Source: an uncultured bacterium (GTDB lineage: Bacteria > Spirochaetota > Spirochaetia > Sphaerochaetales > Sphaerochaetaceae). From it: a DNA stretch of 16,361 bases. Where the stretch lies: NCBI GenBank assembly GCA_905215015.1, contig CAJMOS010000067.1:1-16361 (forward strand). Direction: 5' to 3'. The position numbers and the translations under genes were made by a program. Positions 1-7,497 of the stretch are shown piece by piece (the first letter of the stretch is position 1; every line of letters begins with the position of its first letter). The notes under the pieces are model-generated. The model did not search any database and had not been told where the DNA came from. It worked only from the letters and a program-made list of their open reading frames with translations.

Positions 1-291
1 CAGATGCTCTGGCATGTCCTGATGCCGATGAGCAAGCCTGCCATCTCCACCATCATCCTCTTTAACTTCATCGCCCATTGGAACGACTACTTCTGGCCGC
101 TGGTCATGACCAACCGGGATGCCGTGCGTCCGCTGACCCTTGCGGTAAAGAGCCTGTACGACTCCGAAGGCATCACCAACTGGAACATCGTGATGGCGGG
201 AAACATGTTCCTCGTCTTTCCGATTCTGCTCATCTATGCGGTTTCAAATAGACACATTATCTCCGCTTTTGCGTATACTGGAATAAAGTAG
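1..291 (+). CDS. ABC transporter permease, MalG/UgpE type (C-terminal part only)
   Basis: This is the inner-membrane permease subunit of a carbohydrate-type (CUT1) ABC importer. The frame is open at base 1, so the 5' part lies outside the window and only about 96 C-terminal residues are seen. The visible part begins inside the cytoplasmic EAA loop that contacts the ATPase: WHVLMPMSKPAIST matches the usual second half of that motif. A hydrophobic segment with the typical FNFIAHWNDYFWPL sequence follows, and then a last membrane segment (MAGNMFLVFPILLIYAV) and a short tail ending AYTGIK, as is common in MalG/UgpE relatives. The downstream phosphodiesterase starts 8 bp after the stop, so the three genes are probably one operon. 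The family is clear. The substrate cannot be read from this fragment, although the neighbouring phosphodiesterase fits a glycerophosphodiester or phosphorylated sugar. Confidence 0.9.
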   Translation, partial: QMLWHVLMPMSKPAISTIILFNFIAHWNDYFWPLVMTNRDAVRPLTLAVKSLYDSEGITNWNIVMAGNMFLVFPILLIYAVSNRHIISAFAYTGIK

Positions 292-299
292 GCTACATC

Positions 300-1592
300 A
301 TGAAACAAAAACTCATCATTCTCTCCGCGGACGCAATGGTCACGGAAGATCTTCCCTTGCTGAGAACATTGCCGAATTACAAGAAGTACTTGGCCGGAGG
401 AGTGGAGTGCGATCATATCAAGACCATCTATCCGACCATCACCTATCCTGTGCACACCTCTGTGGTGACGGGATGCTACCCGGACAAGCACGGTATCTAC
501 GGAAACTTGGATTTCACCGTCGGACTGCACGCTCAGCCGTGGGCGTGGGACCACAGGCACGTCAGGCGTCCCGACATTTTCGACATGGCCAAGAAAGCGG
601 GATGCACCACCGCCGCGGTCTTCTGGCCGGTGACCGGCAACCACGAGCATATCGACTGGCTGTGCGACGAGTACTGGCCCCAGGGGCCTGAGGATACGGT
701 CCATGAGGCGTTCAAGAGGATGGGCTCCTCGCCCGAGGTACTCTCGATCATCGACCGGTATGAGCCGATTCTGACCAACCGGATCCATCCGGGTTGCGAT
801 GAGTTCCTGATCCATGTCGCTGCTGATATCATCACGCGGTTCCAGCCTGATTTGCTGGCGATTCATCCCGCCAATATCGACGCATACCGCCATCATACGG
901 GTGTCTTCACTCCCCAGGTGGACGCTGGTGTCATCGAGACGGACCGCTACATCGGCATCATCATGGACGCGGTGGAGCGGGCAGGACTTCTGGAGTCGAC
1001 CAACCTCTGCCTGATCAGCGACCACGGACAAATCGACGTGGTACGCAACCTCTGCCTGAACGTGAAGCTGGTGCAGGCGGGGCTGATCCGGCTGGACGAA
1101 AGAGGGGAGATCAAGGACTGGGACGCTTATGTCCTCAGCGGCGGCGCTTCCGCCCTTGTCTACCTGAAGGATCCCGCGGACAAGCGGGTCTGGCAGAAGA
1201 CGAAGGATCTGCTTGACGGCCTGTGCGCCGAGGGTGTCTACGGCGTCAGCCGCGTCTTCACGGAGGAGGAGTCGCGGAGGGAGGAGCACCTTGGCGGTGA
1301 TTTCTCCTTTGTGCTGGAAACCGACGGCTATACCTCCTTCGCCGACAACTGGCTGCCCCCCTTGGTGCGTTCCTTCGACACGAGCGATTATCGGACCGGG
1401 CACGCCACCCATGGCTATCTGCCGGACAAGGGACCCCAGCCGGTCTTCCTTGCCAAGGGGCCCGCGTTCAGGCAAGGGTACCGGACCGGCGTCCATCCGA
1501 TCGTCGACGAGGCTCCCACCTTCGCCAAGGCGTTGGGATTCGAGATGCCCGACGACATCGACGGAAAGGCGATGGACGAATTGCTCAGGTAG
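300..1592 (+). CDS. Alkaline-phosphatase-superfamily phosphodiesterase / nucleotide pyrophosphatase (NPP-like)
   Basis: This 430-residue protein has the two-metal site of the type I phosphodiesterase/NPP family (PF01663). D11 is the first metal ligand. T48 in PTITYPVHTSVVTG is the predicted nucleophile, and the GCYPDKHGIYGN stretch after it is typical. D194 with H198/H199, D241-H242 in SDHGQ, and H371 in GHATHGYLP complete the expected ligand set. NPP enzymes hydrolyse phosphodiester or pyrophosphate bonds through a phospho-threonine intermediate. I see no signal peptide, so the enzyme is probably cytoplasmic and acts on an imported substrate. It starts 8 bp after the ABC permease and ends 8 bp before an alpha/beta hydrolase, which suggests an uptake-and-degradation operon. 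The Shine-Dalgarno sequence is weak. The family assignment is firm. The substrate (for example glycerophosphodiesters, nucleotides or a phosphonate ester) is inference. Confidence 0.9.
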   Translation: MKQKLIILSADAMVTEDLPLLRTLPNYKKYLAGGVECDHIKTIYPTITYPVHTSVVTGCYPDKHGIYGNLDFTVGLHAQPWAWDHRHVRRPDIFDMAKKAGCTTAAVFWPVTGNHEHIDWLCDEYWPQGPEDTVHEAFKRMGSSPEVLSIIDRYEPILTNRIHPGCDEFLIHVAADIITRFQPDLLAIHPANIDAYRHHTGVFTPQVDAGVIETDRYIGIIMDAVERAGLLESTNLCLISDHGQIDVVRNLCLNVKLVQAGLIRLDERGEIKDWDAYVLSGGASALVYLKDPADKRVWQKTKDLLDGLCAEGVYGVSRVFTEEESRREEHLGGDFSFVLETDGYTSFADNWLPPLVRSFDTSDYRTGHATHGYLPDKGPQPVFLAKGPAFRQGYRTGVHPIVDEAPTFAKALGFEMPDDIDGKAMDELLR

Positions 1593-1600
1593 GCGGTCCT

Positions 1601-2425
1601 ATGCGTACGGTTCTTTTGGGAAAAAGCGACCGCCCGGTGGTGCTCCTGACCACGGGGATCGTCTACATGCAGACGAGTTACTGGTGCGAGGCCGCAAGCC
1701 AGCCACTGCACCTGTCGGTGATGAGGCCGCGGAGCCATTTCCCCTATGACGACAAGGTGAGCGACTACCCCTGCCTGGTGTTTCTGGCAGGGGGCTCCTT
1801 CCGCGAGGTTGCCTGCGATGTCTGGCTGCCCGAACTGCTGTATTATGTCCGCCACGGTTTTGTCGTGGCGAGCGTAGAGTACGGGACAACCTTCAAGACC
1901 AAGTTCCCGGCGCAGATGGAACAGATTTCCTGTGCCATCCGCTATATCCGGACCAATGCCAAGGCGCTGCACGTCAAGAGTGACCAAATCGCCATCATGG
2001 GCGAATCGGCCGGCGGTTATTTCAGCGTGCTGGCCGGACTGACCGGAGAGTCGGAGCGCTATAGGAACGGGCTCTACGACCAGTATCCGAGCGGCGTCCG
2101 CTGCGCGGTGGGGCTTTACCCGGTGACCAACGTGCAGACGTTGGGGTTCGACCCGGAGAAGCAGGAGATTCCGTATGACGCTTTCTCCTATCCTGTGTTG
2201 GCCAAGTCGGTAGACCCGGAAGTCTCCAAACCGATCCTTCTCCTCCATGGTACCGGCGACAGCCAGGTTGCTCCCAGCCAATCCGAGGAGCTGTACGCTG
2301 CGTTGCAGAAGGCCGGGGTGCCCTCCGACCTGGTGCTGGTCGAGGGCGCGGACCACGCGGACCACCCGTTCTTCCAGGACTCTGTGAAACAGCTGGTTTT
2401 GGACTTCCTCGTCTCCCATATCTGA
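1601..2425 (+). CDS. Alpha/beta hydrolase, BD-FAE/esterase-like
   Basis: This 274-residue serine hydrolase belongs to the alpha/beta fold, close to the BD-FAE / acetyl-xylan-esterase-like group. The oxyanion-hole region is LVFLAGGSF, with AGG where relatives have HGG. The nucleophile elbow is GESAGG with S136. The acid is probably D220 (GTGDSQV) and the base H252 (GADHADH). There is no signal peptide, so it should act in the cytoplasm. The start at 1601 is preceded by a purine-rich GGTAGGCGG stretch, 8 bp after the phosphodiesterase stop, so the two are likely co-transcribed. A deacylase or carbohydrate esterase acting on a substrate brought in by the upstream ABC importer is plausible but not shown. 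The gene ends 1 bp from the convergent lipoprotein gene with no visible intrinsic terminator. Confidence 0.85.
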   Translation: MRTVLLGKSDRPVVLLTTGIVYMQTSYWCEAASQPLHLSVMRPRSHFPYDDKVSDYPCLVFLAGGSFREVACDVWLPELLYYVRHGFVVASVEYGTTFKTKFPAQMEQISCAIRYIRTNAKALHVKSDQIAIMGESAGGYFSVLAGLTGESERYRNGLYDQYPSGVRCAVGLYPVTNVQTLGFDPEKQEIPYDAFSYPVLAKSVDPEVSKPILLLHGTGDSQVAPSQSEELYAALQKAGVPSDLVLVEGADHADHPFFQDSVKQLVLDFLVSHI

Positions 2426-2426
2426 C

Positions 2427-3317
2427 TTACAGTCCCCACGAGGCTCCTCCGGTCGGGGCAATCACCCAGTCGGAGGCGCTGTTGGTGTCTGTCTCTCCAA
2501 GACGCTGCATGCTCCTGGTCGAGGTGCTGTGGGTGGAGTCGACGGCGAGGGAGGGAGAATCGCTTTCCCATCCGCCTAGGTTGACAAGCCGTTCGATGGC
2601 TTCTTGGGTGGAACTGGTCCCCCAGCCTCCATACAGGTCGCTCTGCCGGTTGCTGTAGACCAGGGCGTCCAGCACCTTCGCGCTCGCAGAGGGGTCGCTC
2701 AATAGGACGACACATCCGTTGTTGGCACCCAGCCCCTCAAGGCTGGAGTGGTAGGAAAGTCGCTCGTTGCCGGTCTGGAACTGGATGACGATGCGGGTTC
2801 CAGGCCAGAGGTACTCGTCGGGAAGGACGCACCGGTCGTTTTCCCATCCAGGGGGGCCGTCCGCTACCGTCAACCCGCTAAGGGAGCCGGGTTTGACGCA
2901 CAGGAGCTCGACCCGGTCAGGCTGGCTTTTGGTCCCTTTGGTGGTACACTCGCTGATCAGCAGGGTGGCTGGATGCTCGTTCTTTCCCCAGAGGGGAATG
3001 GTGAAGTTGCAGCTGTTGCCCCGTTCATCCTTGACCCGCCCATTCAGTACGGTGGTCCGGTCCAGGGGAAGCGGCTTCTGAAAGGATACGTGCAGCTCGT
3101 TTCCCTCGACTGCCAGACTGGTGATGGCGATGGGGCTCTCCGCGCTCGAGCCGCTCCGGGAAAGTGGTTCGTCGAATACCAGCCGCGCCCTATCGGAAGT
3201 CGTCATGTCCGCCGAGACGAGGGAGGGGGCGTGCAGGTCCCCTAGGTTGGTAAGGGTGGTTTGCGGGTTGCAACCGGCCAAAAAGATCAGAAAGGTGGCA
3301 AAAAAGGAATGTCTCAT
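2427..3317 (-). CDS. Putative lipoprotein with Ig-like and lamin-tail-like domains
   Basis: This 296-residue protein has a short hydrophobic signal ending in a lipobox (FLIFLAGC, Cys16), so it should be exported and lipidated. Residues about 17-115 look like a bacterial Ig-like (SbsA-type) domain: a RARLVFDEPLS strand followed later by VLNGRVKDERGNSC. From about residue 118 the sequence resembles a lamin-tail domain: LLISECTTKGTKSQPDRVEL, then GLTVADG, and near the C-terminus SMQRLGETDTNSASDW followed by a Gly-rich end. Such domains are frequent in surface proteins and are thought to bind other proteins or membranes, but no catalytic residues are seen and I propose no specific role. It is transcribed divergently from argH with 85 bp between the starts, and it converges on the hydrolase gene. 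The ATG at 3317 is the natural start because the signal peptide begins there. An AGGG lies very close to the ATG, so the ribosome binding site is uncertain. Confidence 0.75.
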   Translation of the reverse strand: MRHSFFATFLIFLAGCNPQTTLTNLGDLHAPSLVSADMTTSDRARLVFDEPLSRSGSSAESPIAITSLAVEGNELHVSFQKPLPLDRTTVLNGRVKDERGNSCNFTIPLWGKNEHPATLLISECTTKGTKSQPDRVELLCVKPGSLSGLTVADGPPGWENDRCVLPDEYLWPGTRIVIQFQTGNERLSYHSSLEGLGANNGCVVLLSDPSASAKVLDALVYSNRQSDLYGGWGTSSTQEAIERLVNLGGWESDSPSLAVDSTHSTSTRSMQRLGETDTNSASDWVIAPTGGASWGL

Positions 3318-3353
3318 ACCCTACCATACGGCCTTTTCCCCCATTCTTGTCGG

Positions 3354-3382
3354 TTGACCGCGTTGAAGCCAATCCATACACT
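3354..3382 (+). promoter_or_regulatory. Sigma-70-type promoter of argH
   Basis: TTGACC at 3354-3359 and TACACT at 3377-3382 are separated by exactly 17 bp, giving 5/6 and 4/6 matches to the consensus boxes. Transcription would start near 3389, followed by a very short leader that holds GGAG (3392-3395) 7 bp before the ATG at 3403. It sits in the 85-bp gap shared with the divergent lipoprotein gene. I see no clear operator such as an ARG box. Confidence 0.7.
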
Positions 3383-3402
3383 GGACGAAGCGGAGATTCG
3401 AT

Positions 3403-4779
3403 ATGGCGAAATTGTGGCAGAAAAACTATTCGCTGGACACGCTGATGGAGAAATTCACCGTCGGCAGTGATTATCTTCTCGACCAGCATCTGGTCATCAG
3501 TGACGCGCTTGCCTCCATGGCGCACATGAAAGGCCTGGTGAAAATCGGGTTGCTGACCCACGAGGAAGGGGAGAAGCTGATGGAGGGGCTCCGCGAGGTG
3601 ATCAAGCTTCGCCAGAAGCATGACTTCCCGATCCAGAGGAGCGACGAGGACTGCCATACGGCGATCGAGAACTTCCTGACCGAGCGCTACGGCGACGTCG
3701 GCAAGAAGATCCATACCGGCCGTAGCCGCAACGACCAGGTGCAGGTGGCCTTGCGCCTATGGATGCGCGACTATGCGCTGCGTCTTGCCGGAGAGACGCT
3801 TTCCTTCGCCAAGGAACTTCTTGCGTTCGCCAAACGCTACGAGTTCACGCCGATGCCGGGACGCACCCACATGCAGATCGCCATGCCTTCTTCGGTGGGT
3901 ACCTGGGCCGCCAGCTTCGCCGAGGAGCTGGTTGACGAGACGGGGCTGTTGCTCGATCTGGAAGGCCTTTTGGACCACAGCCCGCTGGGTGCGGCCGCAA
4001 GCTACGGCGTCCCGCTTCCGCTGGACCGCGCCTACACGGCAGGCCTGTTGGGGTTCAAGGGCCCGCAACGCAATGTCCTCTACTCGGTGGATAGCCGGGG
4101 AAAGTTCGAGGGGATGTTGCTTGACCACTGTGACTATATCGCACTGACCATCAGCAAGATGGCTCAGGACCTGATGCTTTTCACCTTGCCTGAGCTGGGC
4201 TATTTCTCATTGCCGAAGGAATTGACTACCGGCAGCTCGATCATGCCCCAGAAGAAGAATCCTGACGGTCTGGAGTTGGCCCGCAGCCGTAGCGCGATTG
4301 TCGATGGGGACGCGGCGACCGTCAAGGCGCTGATCAGGGCGCTCCCCTCCGGCTACAACCGCGATTTCCAGGACACCAAGGCTCCGTTGATCGAGGGCGC
4401 GTCGACTACCTGGCTGCTGGTCGCCATCATGGCGCGCATGGTCAGCCAGCTTGAGGTCCACGAGGACAAGCTGAAGAGCGCCTGCAACTCGCTTCTGTAC
4501 GCCACCGACCTGGTCTTCCAGAGAGTCAGGAAGGGGGAGACCTTCCGCGACGCCTACAAGGACGTCGGCCTGCACTTGGAGACGGTCAAGGTCCCCGAGG
4601 ATATCACGGCTGCCCTGAAGAGCCGCACCAGCATCGGGGCCCCGGGCAACTTGATGCTGGACGCGACTGAGAGGGACGCATGCCTGATGGAAGGCGTGGT
4701 CAGGGAGAAGGAACGGCTGGTCCATGACGCCTATGAGCGGCTTTCGGGACTCGAGGGCGTGGATACCATTGAGTTGTAA
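3403..4779 (+). CDS. argH: Argininosuccinate lyase
   Basis: This enzyme makes the last step of arginine biosynthesis, splitting argininosuccinate into arginine and fumarate in the cytoplasm. The 458 residues match the usual family length. The fumarase/aspartase superfamily signature GSSIMPQKKNPD is at 277-288 and carries the catalytic serine (S278 or S279). HTGRSRND is at 104-111, and H156 in GRTHMQ is the usual catalytic-region histidine. GGAG 7 bp before the ATG supports the start. No other arginine gene lies next to it, and the flanking genes are a lipoprotein and PRPP synthetase, so it appears to be a single-gene unit driven by the promoter at 3354-3382. The assignment is secure. Adenylosuccinate lyase is unlikely because the HTGRSRNDQ block is characteristic of ArgH. 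Confidence 0.96.
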   Translation: MAKLWQKNYSLDTLMEKFTVGSDYLLDQHLVISDALASMAHMKGLVKIGLLTHEEGEKLMEGLREVIKLRQKHDFPIQRSDEDCHTAIENFLTERYGDVGKKIHTGRSRNDQVQVALRLWMRDYALRLAGETLSFAKELLAFAKRYEFTPMPGRTHMQIAMPSSVGTWAASFAEELVDETGLLLDLEGLLDHSPLGAAASYGVPLPLDRAYTAGLLGFKGPQRNVLYSVDSRGKFEGMLLDHCDYIALTISKMAQDLMLFTLPELGYFSLPKELTTGSSIMPQKKNPDGLELARSRSAIVDGDAATVKALIRALPSGYNRDFQDTKAPLIEGASTTWLLVAIMARMVSQLEVHEDKLKSACNSLLYATDLVFQRVRKGETFRDAYKDVGLHLETVKVPEDITAALKSRTSIGAPGNLMLDATERDACLMEGVVREKERLVHDAYERLSGLEGVDTIEL

Positions 4780-4794
4780 GCTTCTTCCCCTCTA

Positions 4795-4813
4795 GCAAAA
4801 CGGGTTGTTTTGC
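4795..4813. terminator. Perfect 7-bp inverted repeat after argH, possible weak terminator or operator
   Basis: GCAAAAC (4795-4801) and GTTTTGC (4807-4813) form a 7-bp stem with a 5-nt loop, starting 16 bp after the argH stop. There is no T-run on either side, so it is not a textbook intrinsic terminator. It could act with Rho, or bind a regulator of prs. Confidence 0.35.
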
Positions 4814-4842
4814 GGTAGTCTACGAACACCTACTAACAATAC

Positions 4843-4857
4843 ACGGTGATACACCGT
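4843..4857. promoter_or_regulatory. Dyad in the prs leader
   Basis: ACGGTG, a 3-nt ATA spacer and CACCGT form a perfect 6-bp inverted repeat 21 bp before the chosen prs start. Its size and position fit an operator or a small leader hairpin. The function is unknown and the dyad could be chance. It also contains a GTG in frame with prs at 4846, which I do not take as the start. Confidence 0.3.
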
Positions 4858-4878
4858 CACCGAAAAGAGGACAGCGAG

Positions 4879-6186
4879 ATGAGTATCGTAAAGCCGCACA
4901 AGCTTGGGGTAATTGCCGGTCCTGGCAGTGAGTATTTCACGAGCAAGATCGTCAAGCATCTGCGCCGATTGTATGTGGAACGCTATGAGAAGCTCTCTTC
5001 CGCGCTGGCGAAACGCCATGGAATGACGGAAGAGGAGGTACTGAAGGCGGTCACCCTGATCGACGATTTGGACAGCAAGAGCATTCCGAAGGCAAAATGC
5101 CCGACCAGTTTCCAGGTCCCTGATTTCACCGTCAAAGTGAAGTATACCAGGTTCGCCAATGGCGAGGAAAAGGCGGAATTGCTCGATCCGGTCCGAGGGT
5201 TGCGCGTCTACATCATCTACGACATGGCCAACGAGGAACCTGTCTCGGTCGCCGGAGCCGACGAGCCGATCAAGCTGTCGGTCAACGACCATTTGATGTT
5301 CCTCTTCACCACAATCAACGCCGTCCACCTTGCCGGCGCCGACTCGATCACCTTGGTCCTTCCGACCTATCCCTACGCCCGCCAGCACAAGAAGGCAAGC
5401 CGCGAGGCGCTTACCGCCAGCATGTTCGGCCACATCTGCGAGATGCTGGATGTCGACCGTATCATCACCCTCGACATCCACAGCCGTGAGATTGAGAACA
5501 GCTTCAGCCATATCAGGTTGGAGAACCTCCATGGTTCCTACCAGACCCTGATCGCACTGCACAAGATCATTGATTTCAACGATCCCGACCTGGTGGTCGT
5601 CTCCCCGGATACCGGTGCCGTCAGCCGCAACAAGTTCTATGCCCAGGCGCTCCATCGCCCGCTTGCCATGCTCTACAAGGTGCGTGACTACTCGCAGGTG
5701 AGCACCAATGCCAAGAACACCAACATCAAGTCGATCAACCTGCTCGGCGACGTCAAGGGAAAGACGGTCCTGATGGCGGATGACATGATCGCCACCGGAG
5801 GCACGATGCTGATGGCGATGCGCGAGCTGAAGCGGCTGGGAGCCAAGCGGATCATCTGCATGATCAGCCTTCCGTTCTTCAACTGCGGGGCCGTCGACAC
5901 CTTTGACGCGGCCTATAAGGAAGGCGTCTTCTACCGTATCATCGGTACCAACGCCGTCTGCCATGGACATGACCTTCTGGACAAGGAGTGGTTCGTGCAG
6001 GCAGATGTGACCGAGCTTTTCGCCCGCATCATCAACCGTCTGCATCACGGGCGCTCGATCAGTCCGTTGCTGGACAACCGCAAGTTCATCCAGATCCTTA
6101 TCAACAACAGCCAGGGCATCAAGGACGAGGCCCTGCCTGCGCCAGGGACTGAGGCTGCGGCGGCTACGGACCCGGGCCGCGCATAG
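4879..6186 (+). CDS. prs: Ribose-phosphate pyrophosphokinase (PRPP synthetase), long variant
   Basis: This enzyme transfers pyrophosphate from ATP to ribose 5-phosphate to make PRPP for purine, pyrimidine, histidine and NAD synthesis. It has 435 residues where the classical enzyme has about 315. The PRPP-binding loop is ADDMIATGGT (300-309). RFANGEE (91-97), YARQHKKASREALTAS (flexible catalytic loop) and DIHSREIENSF with H201 correspond to the usual RFxNGE, ARQDRK and DLH blocks but differ in several positions. About 60 extra, mostly helical residues lie between the N-terminal GPGSEYFTSKI and RFANGE, and there is an Ala/Pro-rich C-terminal tail. The ATG at 4879 is preferred to an in-frame GTG at 4846 because AGAGG lies 8 bp before it and the conserved sequence starts right after. 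The family is secure. The altered loop suggests a divergent class, perhaps with different nucleotide preference or feedback control. Confidence 0.92.
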   Translation: MSIVKPHKLGVIAGPGSEYFTSKIVKHLRRLYVERYEKLSSALAKRHGMTEEEVLKAVTLIDDLDSKSIPKAKCPTSFQVPDFTVKVKYTRFANGEEKAELLDPVRGLRVYIIYDMANEEPVSVAGADEPIKLSVNDHLMFLFTTINAVHLAGADSITLVLPTYPYARQHKKASREALTASMFGHICEMLDVDRIITLDIHSREIENSFSHIRLENLHGSYQTLIALHKIIDFNDPDLVVVSPDTGAVSRNKFYAQALHRPLAMLYKVRDYSQVSTNAKNTNIKSINLLGDVKGKTVLMADDMIATGGTMLMAMRELKRLGAKRIICMISLPFFNCGAVDTFDAAYKEGVFYRIIGTNAVCHGHDLLDKEWFVQADVTELFARIINRLHHGRSISPLLDNRKFIQILINNSQGIKDEALPAPGTEAAAATDPGRA

Positions 6187-6223
6187 ACGAACAGTCAACG
6201 CGGTACCGGGACTCAGCCAGAAC

Positions 6224-6256
6224 CAGGGGTTGCCTTTCGGAGAGGGGCGGCCCCTG
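6224..6256 (+). promoter_or_regulatory. Stable hairpin in the leader of the aminotransferase gene
   Basis: The 105-bp gap between prs and the aminotransferase contains CAGGGGTTGCC (6224-6234) pairing with GGCGGCCCCTG (6246-6256). The stem is 11 bp, including two G-U pairs, with an 11-nt loop. No T-run follows, so it is not a classical terminator. It may separate the prs transcript from the next gene, stabilise a processed end or act as an attenuator. The rest of the gap shows nothing clear except the ribosome binding site AAGGAG at 6277-6282. Confidence 0.45.
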
Positions 6257-6291
6257 CTGGCCAACCATAGCTACCCAAGGAGTGCCATCCT

Positions 6292-7497
6292 ATGCAAATG
6301 TCTCATCGTATCGACGGTTTCCAGTGTTCCCCCATTCGCAGACTCAGTCCGTATGCCCGTGAAGCGGCAGCCAAGGGCATCAAGGTCTACCACCTGAATA
6401 TCGGCCAGCCCGATATCAAGACTCCAGAACCGGCCTTGAAAGCGGTCCACGACTATTCTGCCAAGACGATTGCCTATGGTCCGAGCGAAGGGCTTCCCGA
6501 ACTGCGCGAAGCGCTGAGCGATTACTACAAGGGCTACAACTGCCAGGTCGATCCGGAGGACATCCTGATCACCACCGGAGGTTCCGAGGCGATCCAATTC
6601 TCCTTCATGACGGTCTGCGACCCCTATGACGAGGTCATCATTCCCGAGCCGTACTACACCAACGTCGCCTCGTTCGCCAACGTCGCCATGGTCAACCTGG
6701 TGCCGGTGACCAGCCGCATGGACGACGGCTTCGTGCTGCCGACCATCGACGATTTCGAGGGCAAGATTACCCGCAAGACCGGTGCGATCCTGCTGTGCAA
6801 CCCGAACAACCCGACCGGCCATGTCTATACGAGGGAGGAGTTGCTCCAGCTGCTCAAGCTGGTGAAGAAGCACGATATTTTCCTGATTGTCGACGAGGTC
6901 TATCGTGAGTTCTGCTACGACGGCAAGAACTTCGTCAGCGTGCTGAGCTTCCCCGAGTATGCCGACCGCGTTGTCTGCATTGATTCCTTCAGCAAGCGCT
7001 TCTCGATGTGCGGCAGCCGTGTCGGAGCGATCGTCACCAAGAACAAGGAGTTTCTTGGTGGTGTCCTGAAGCTCTGCCAGGCCCGTCTCTGCCCGCCCGA
7101 TATCGAGCAGCACGCGGCTTTGGCCGCGCTCCGGGCCGACGAGACCGCCTATATCGCCGAGGTGAAGAAGGAGTACCAGGAGCGGCGCAACGTGCTGGTC
7201 CGCGGGCTGCACGACATCGACGGGGTGAAGTGCAACACCCCGAAGGGGGCCTTCTACCTGGTGGCGGAGCTCCCGGTCGACGACGCGGAGAAGTTCGCCC
7301 TCTTCATGCTGAGGGATTTCAACCTGGATGGGGAGACGGTGATGGTCGCCCCCTGTGCCGACTTCTATGTCCACAAGGAGCTGGGGACCCGGCAGGTGAG
7401 GCTTGCCTACGTGATCAACCCCAACGATCTCCGCCATGCCCTGAAGTGTCTTGCCGCCGGCCTGAAGGCCTACCGCAGGCAGATGATGCATGACTGA
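6292..7497 (+). CDS. Pyridoxal-phosphate aminotransferase, class I/II (aspartate-aminotransferase-like)
   Basis: This 401-residue fold-type I aminotransferase is cytoplasmic. NIGQPDI and YGPSEGLPELREAL lie near the N-terminus. NPNNPTG is the conserved substrate and cofactor loop, and DEVYREFCYDG carries the Asp that contacts the pyridine nitrogen. SFSKRFSMCGSRVGA holds K235, the Schiff-base lysine. RQVRLAYVIN near the end supplies the Arg that normally binds the substrate carboxylate. The start at 6292 has a strong AAGGAG 9 bp upstream. It overlaps the next gene, an EamA permease, by 8 bp, so the two are probably made together. The family is sure. The amino acid cannot be told: aspartate, alanine, an aromatic or a branched-chain substrate would all be possible. 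Confidence 0.9.
   Translation: MQMSHRIDGFQCSPIRRLSPYAREAAAKGIKVYHLNIGQPDIKTPEPALKAVHDYSAKTIAYGPSEGLPELREALSDYYKGYNCQVDPEDILITTGGSEAIQFSFMTVCDPYDEVIIPEPYYTNVASFANVAMVNLVPVTSRMDDGFVLPTIDDFEGKITRKTGAILLCNPNNPTGHVYTREELLQLLKLVKKHDIFLIVDEVYREFCYDGKNFVSVLSFPEYADRVVCIDSFSKRFSMCGSRVGAIVTKNKEFLGGVLKLCQARLCPPDIEQHAALAALRADETAYIAEVKKEYQERRNVLVRGLHDIDGVKCNTPKGAFYLVAELPVDDAEKFALFMLRDFNLDGETVMVAPCADFYVHKELGTRQVRLAYVINPNDLRHALKCLAAGLKAYRRQMMHD

Noticed and set aside
234..1496. A 420-codon open frame on the minus strand
   Set aside because: It is antisense to the phosphodiesterase, whose catalytic motifs are intact. The antisense translation shows no domain.
2426..2426. Bidirectional terminator between the hydrolase and the lipoprotein gene
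   Set aside because: Only one base separates the stop codons and I found no hairpin with T-runs around it.
4846..4848. GTG as an upstream start of prs
   Set aside because: It would add eleven unconserved residues, lies inside a dyad and has no ribosome binding site. The ATG at 4879 has AGAGG 8 bp upstream.
4792..6264. A 490-codon open frame on the minus strand opposite prs
   Set aside because: The prs reading has clear PRPP-synthetase motifs. The antisense frame is low-complexity Val/Asp/Gly-rich shadow sequence.
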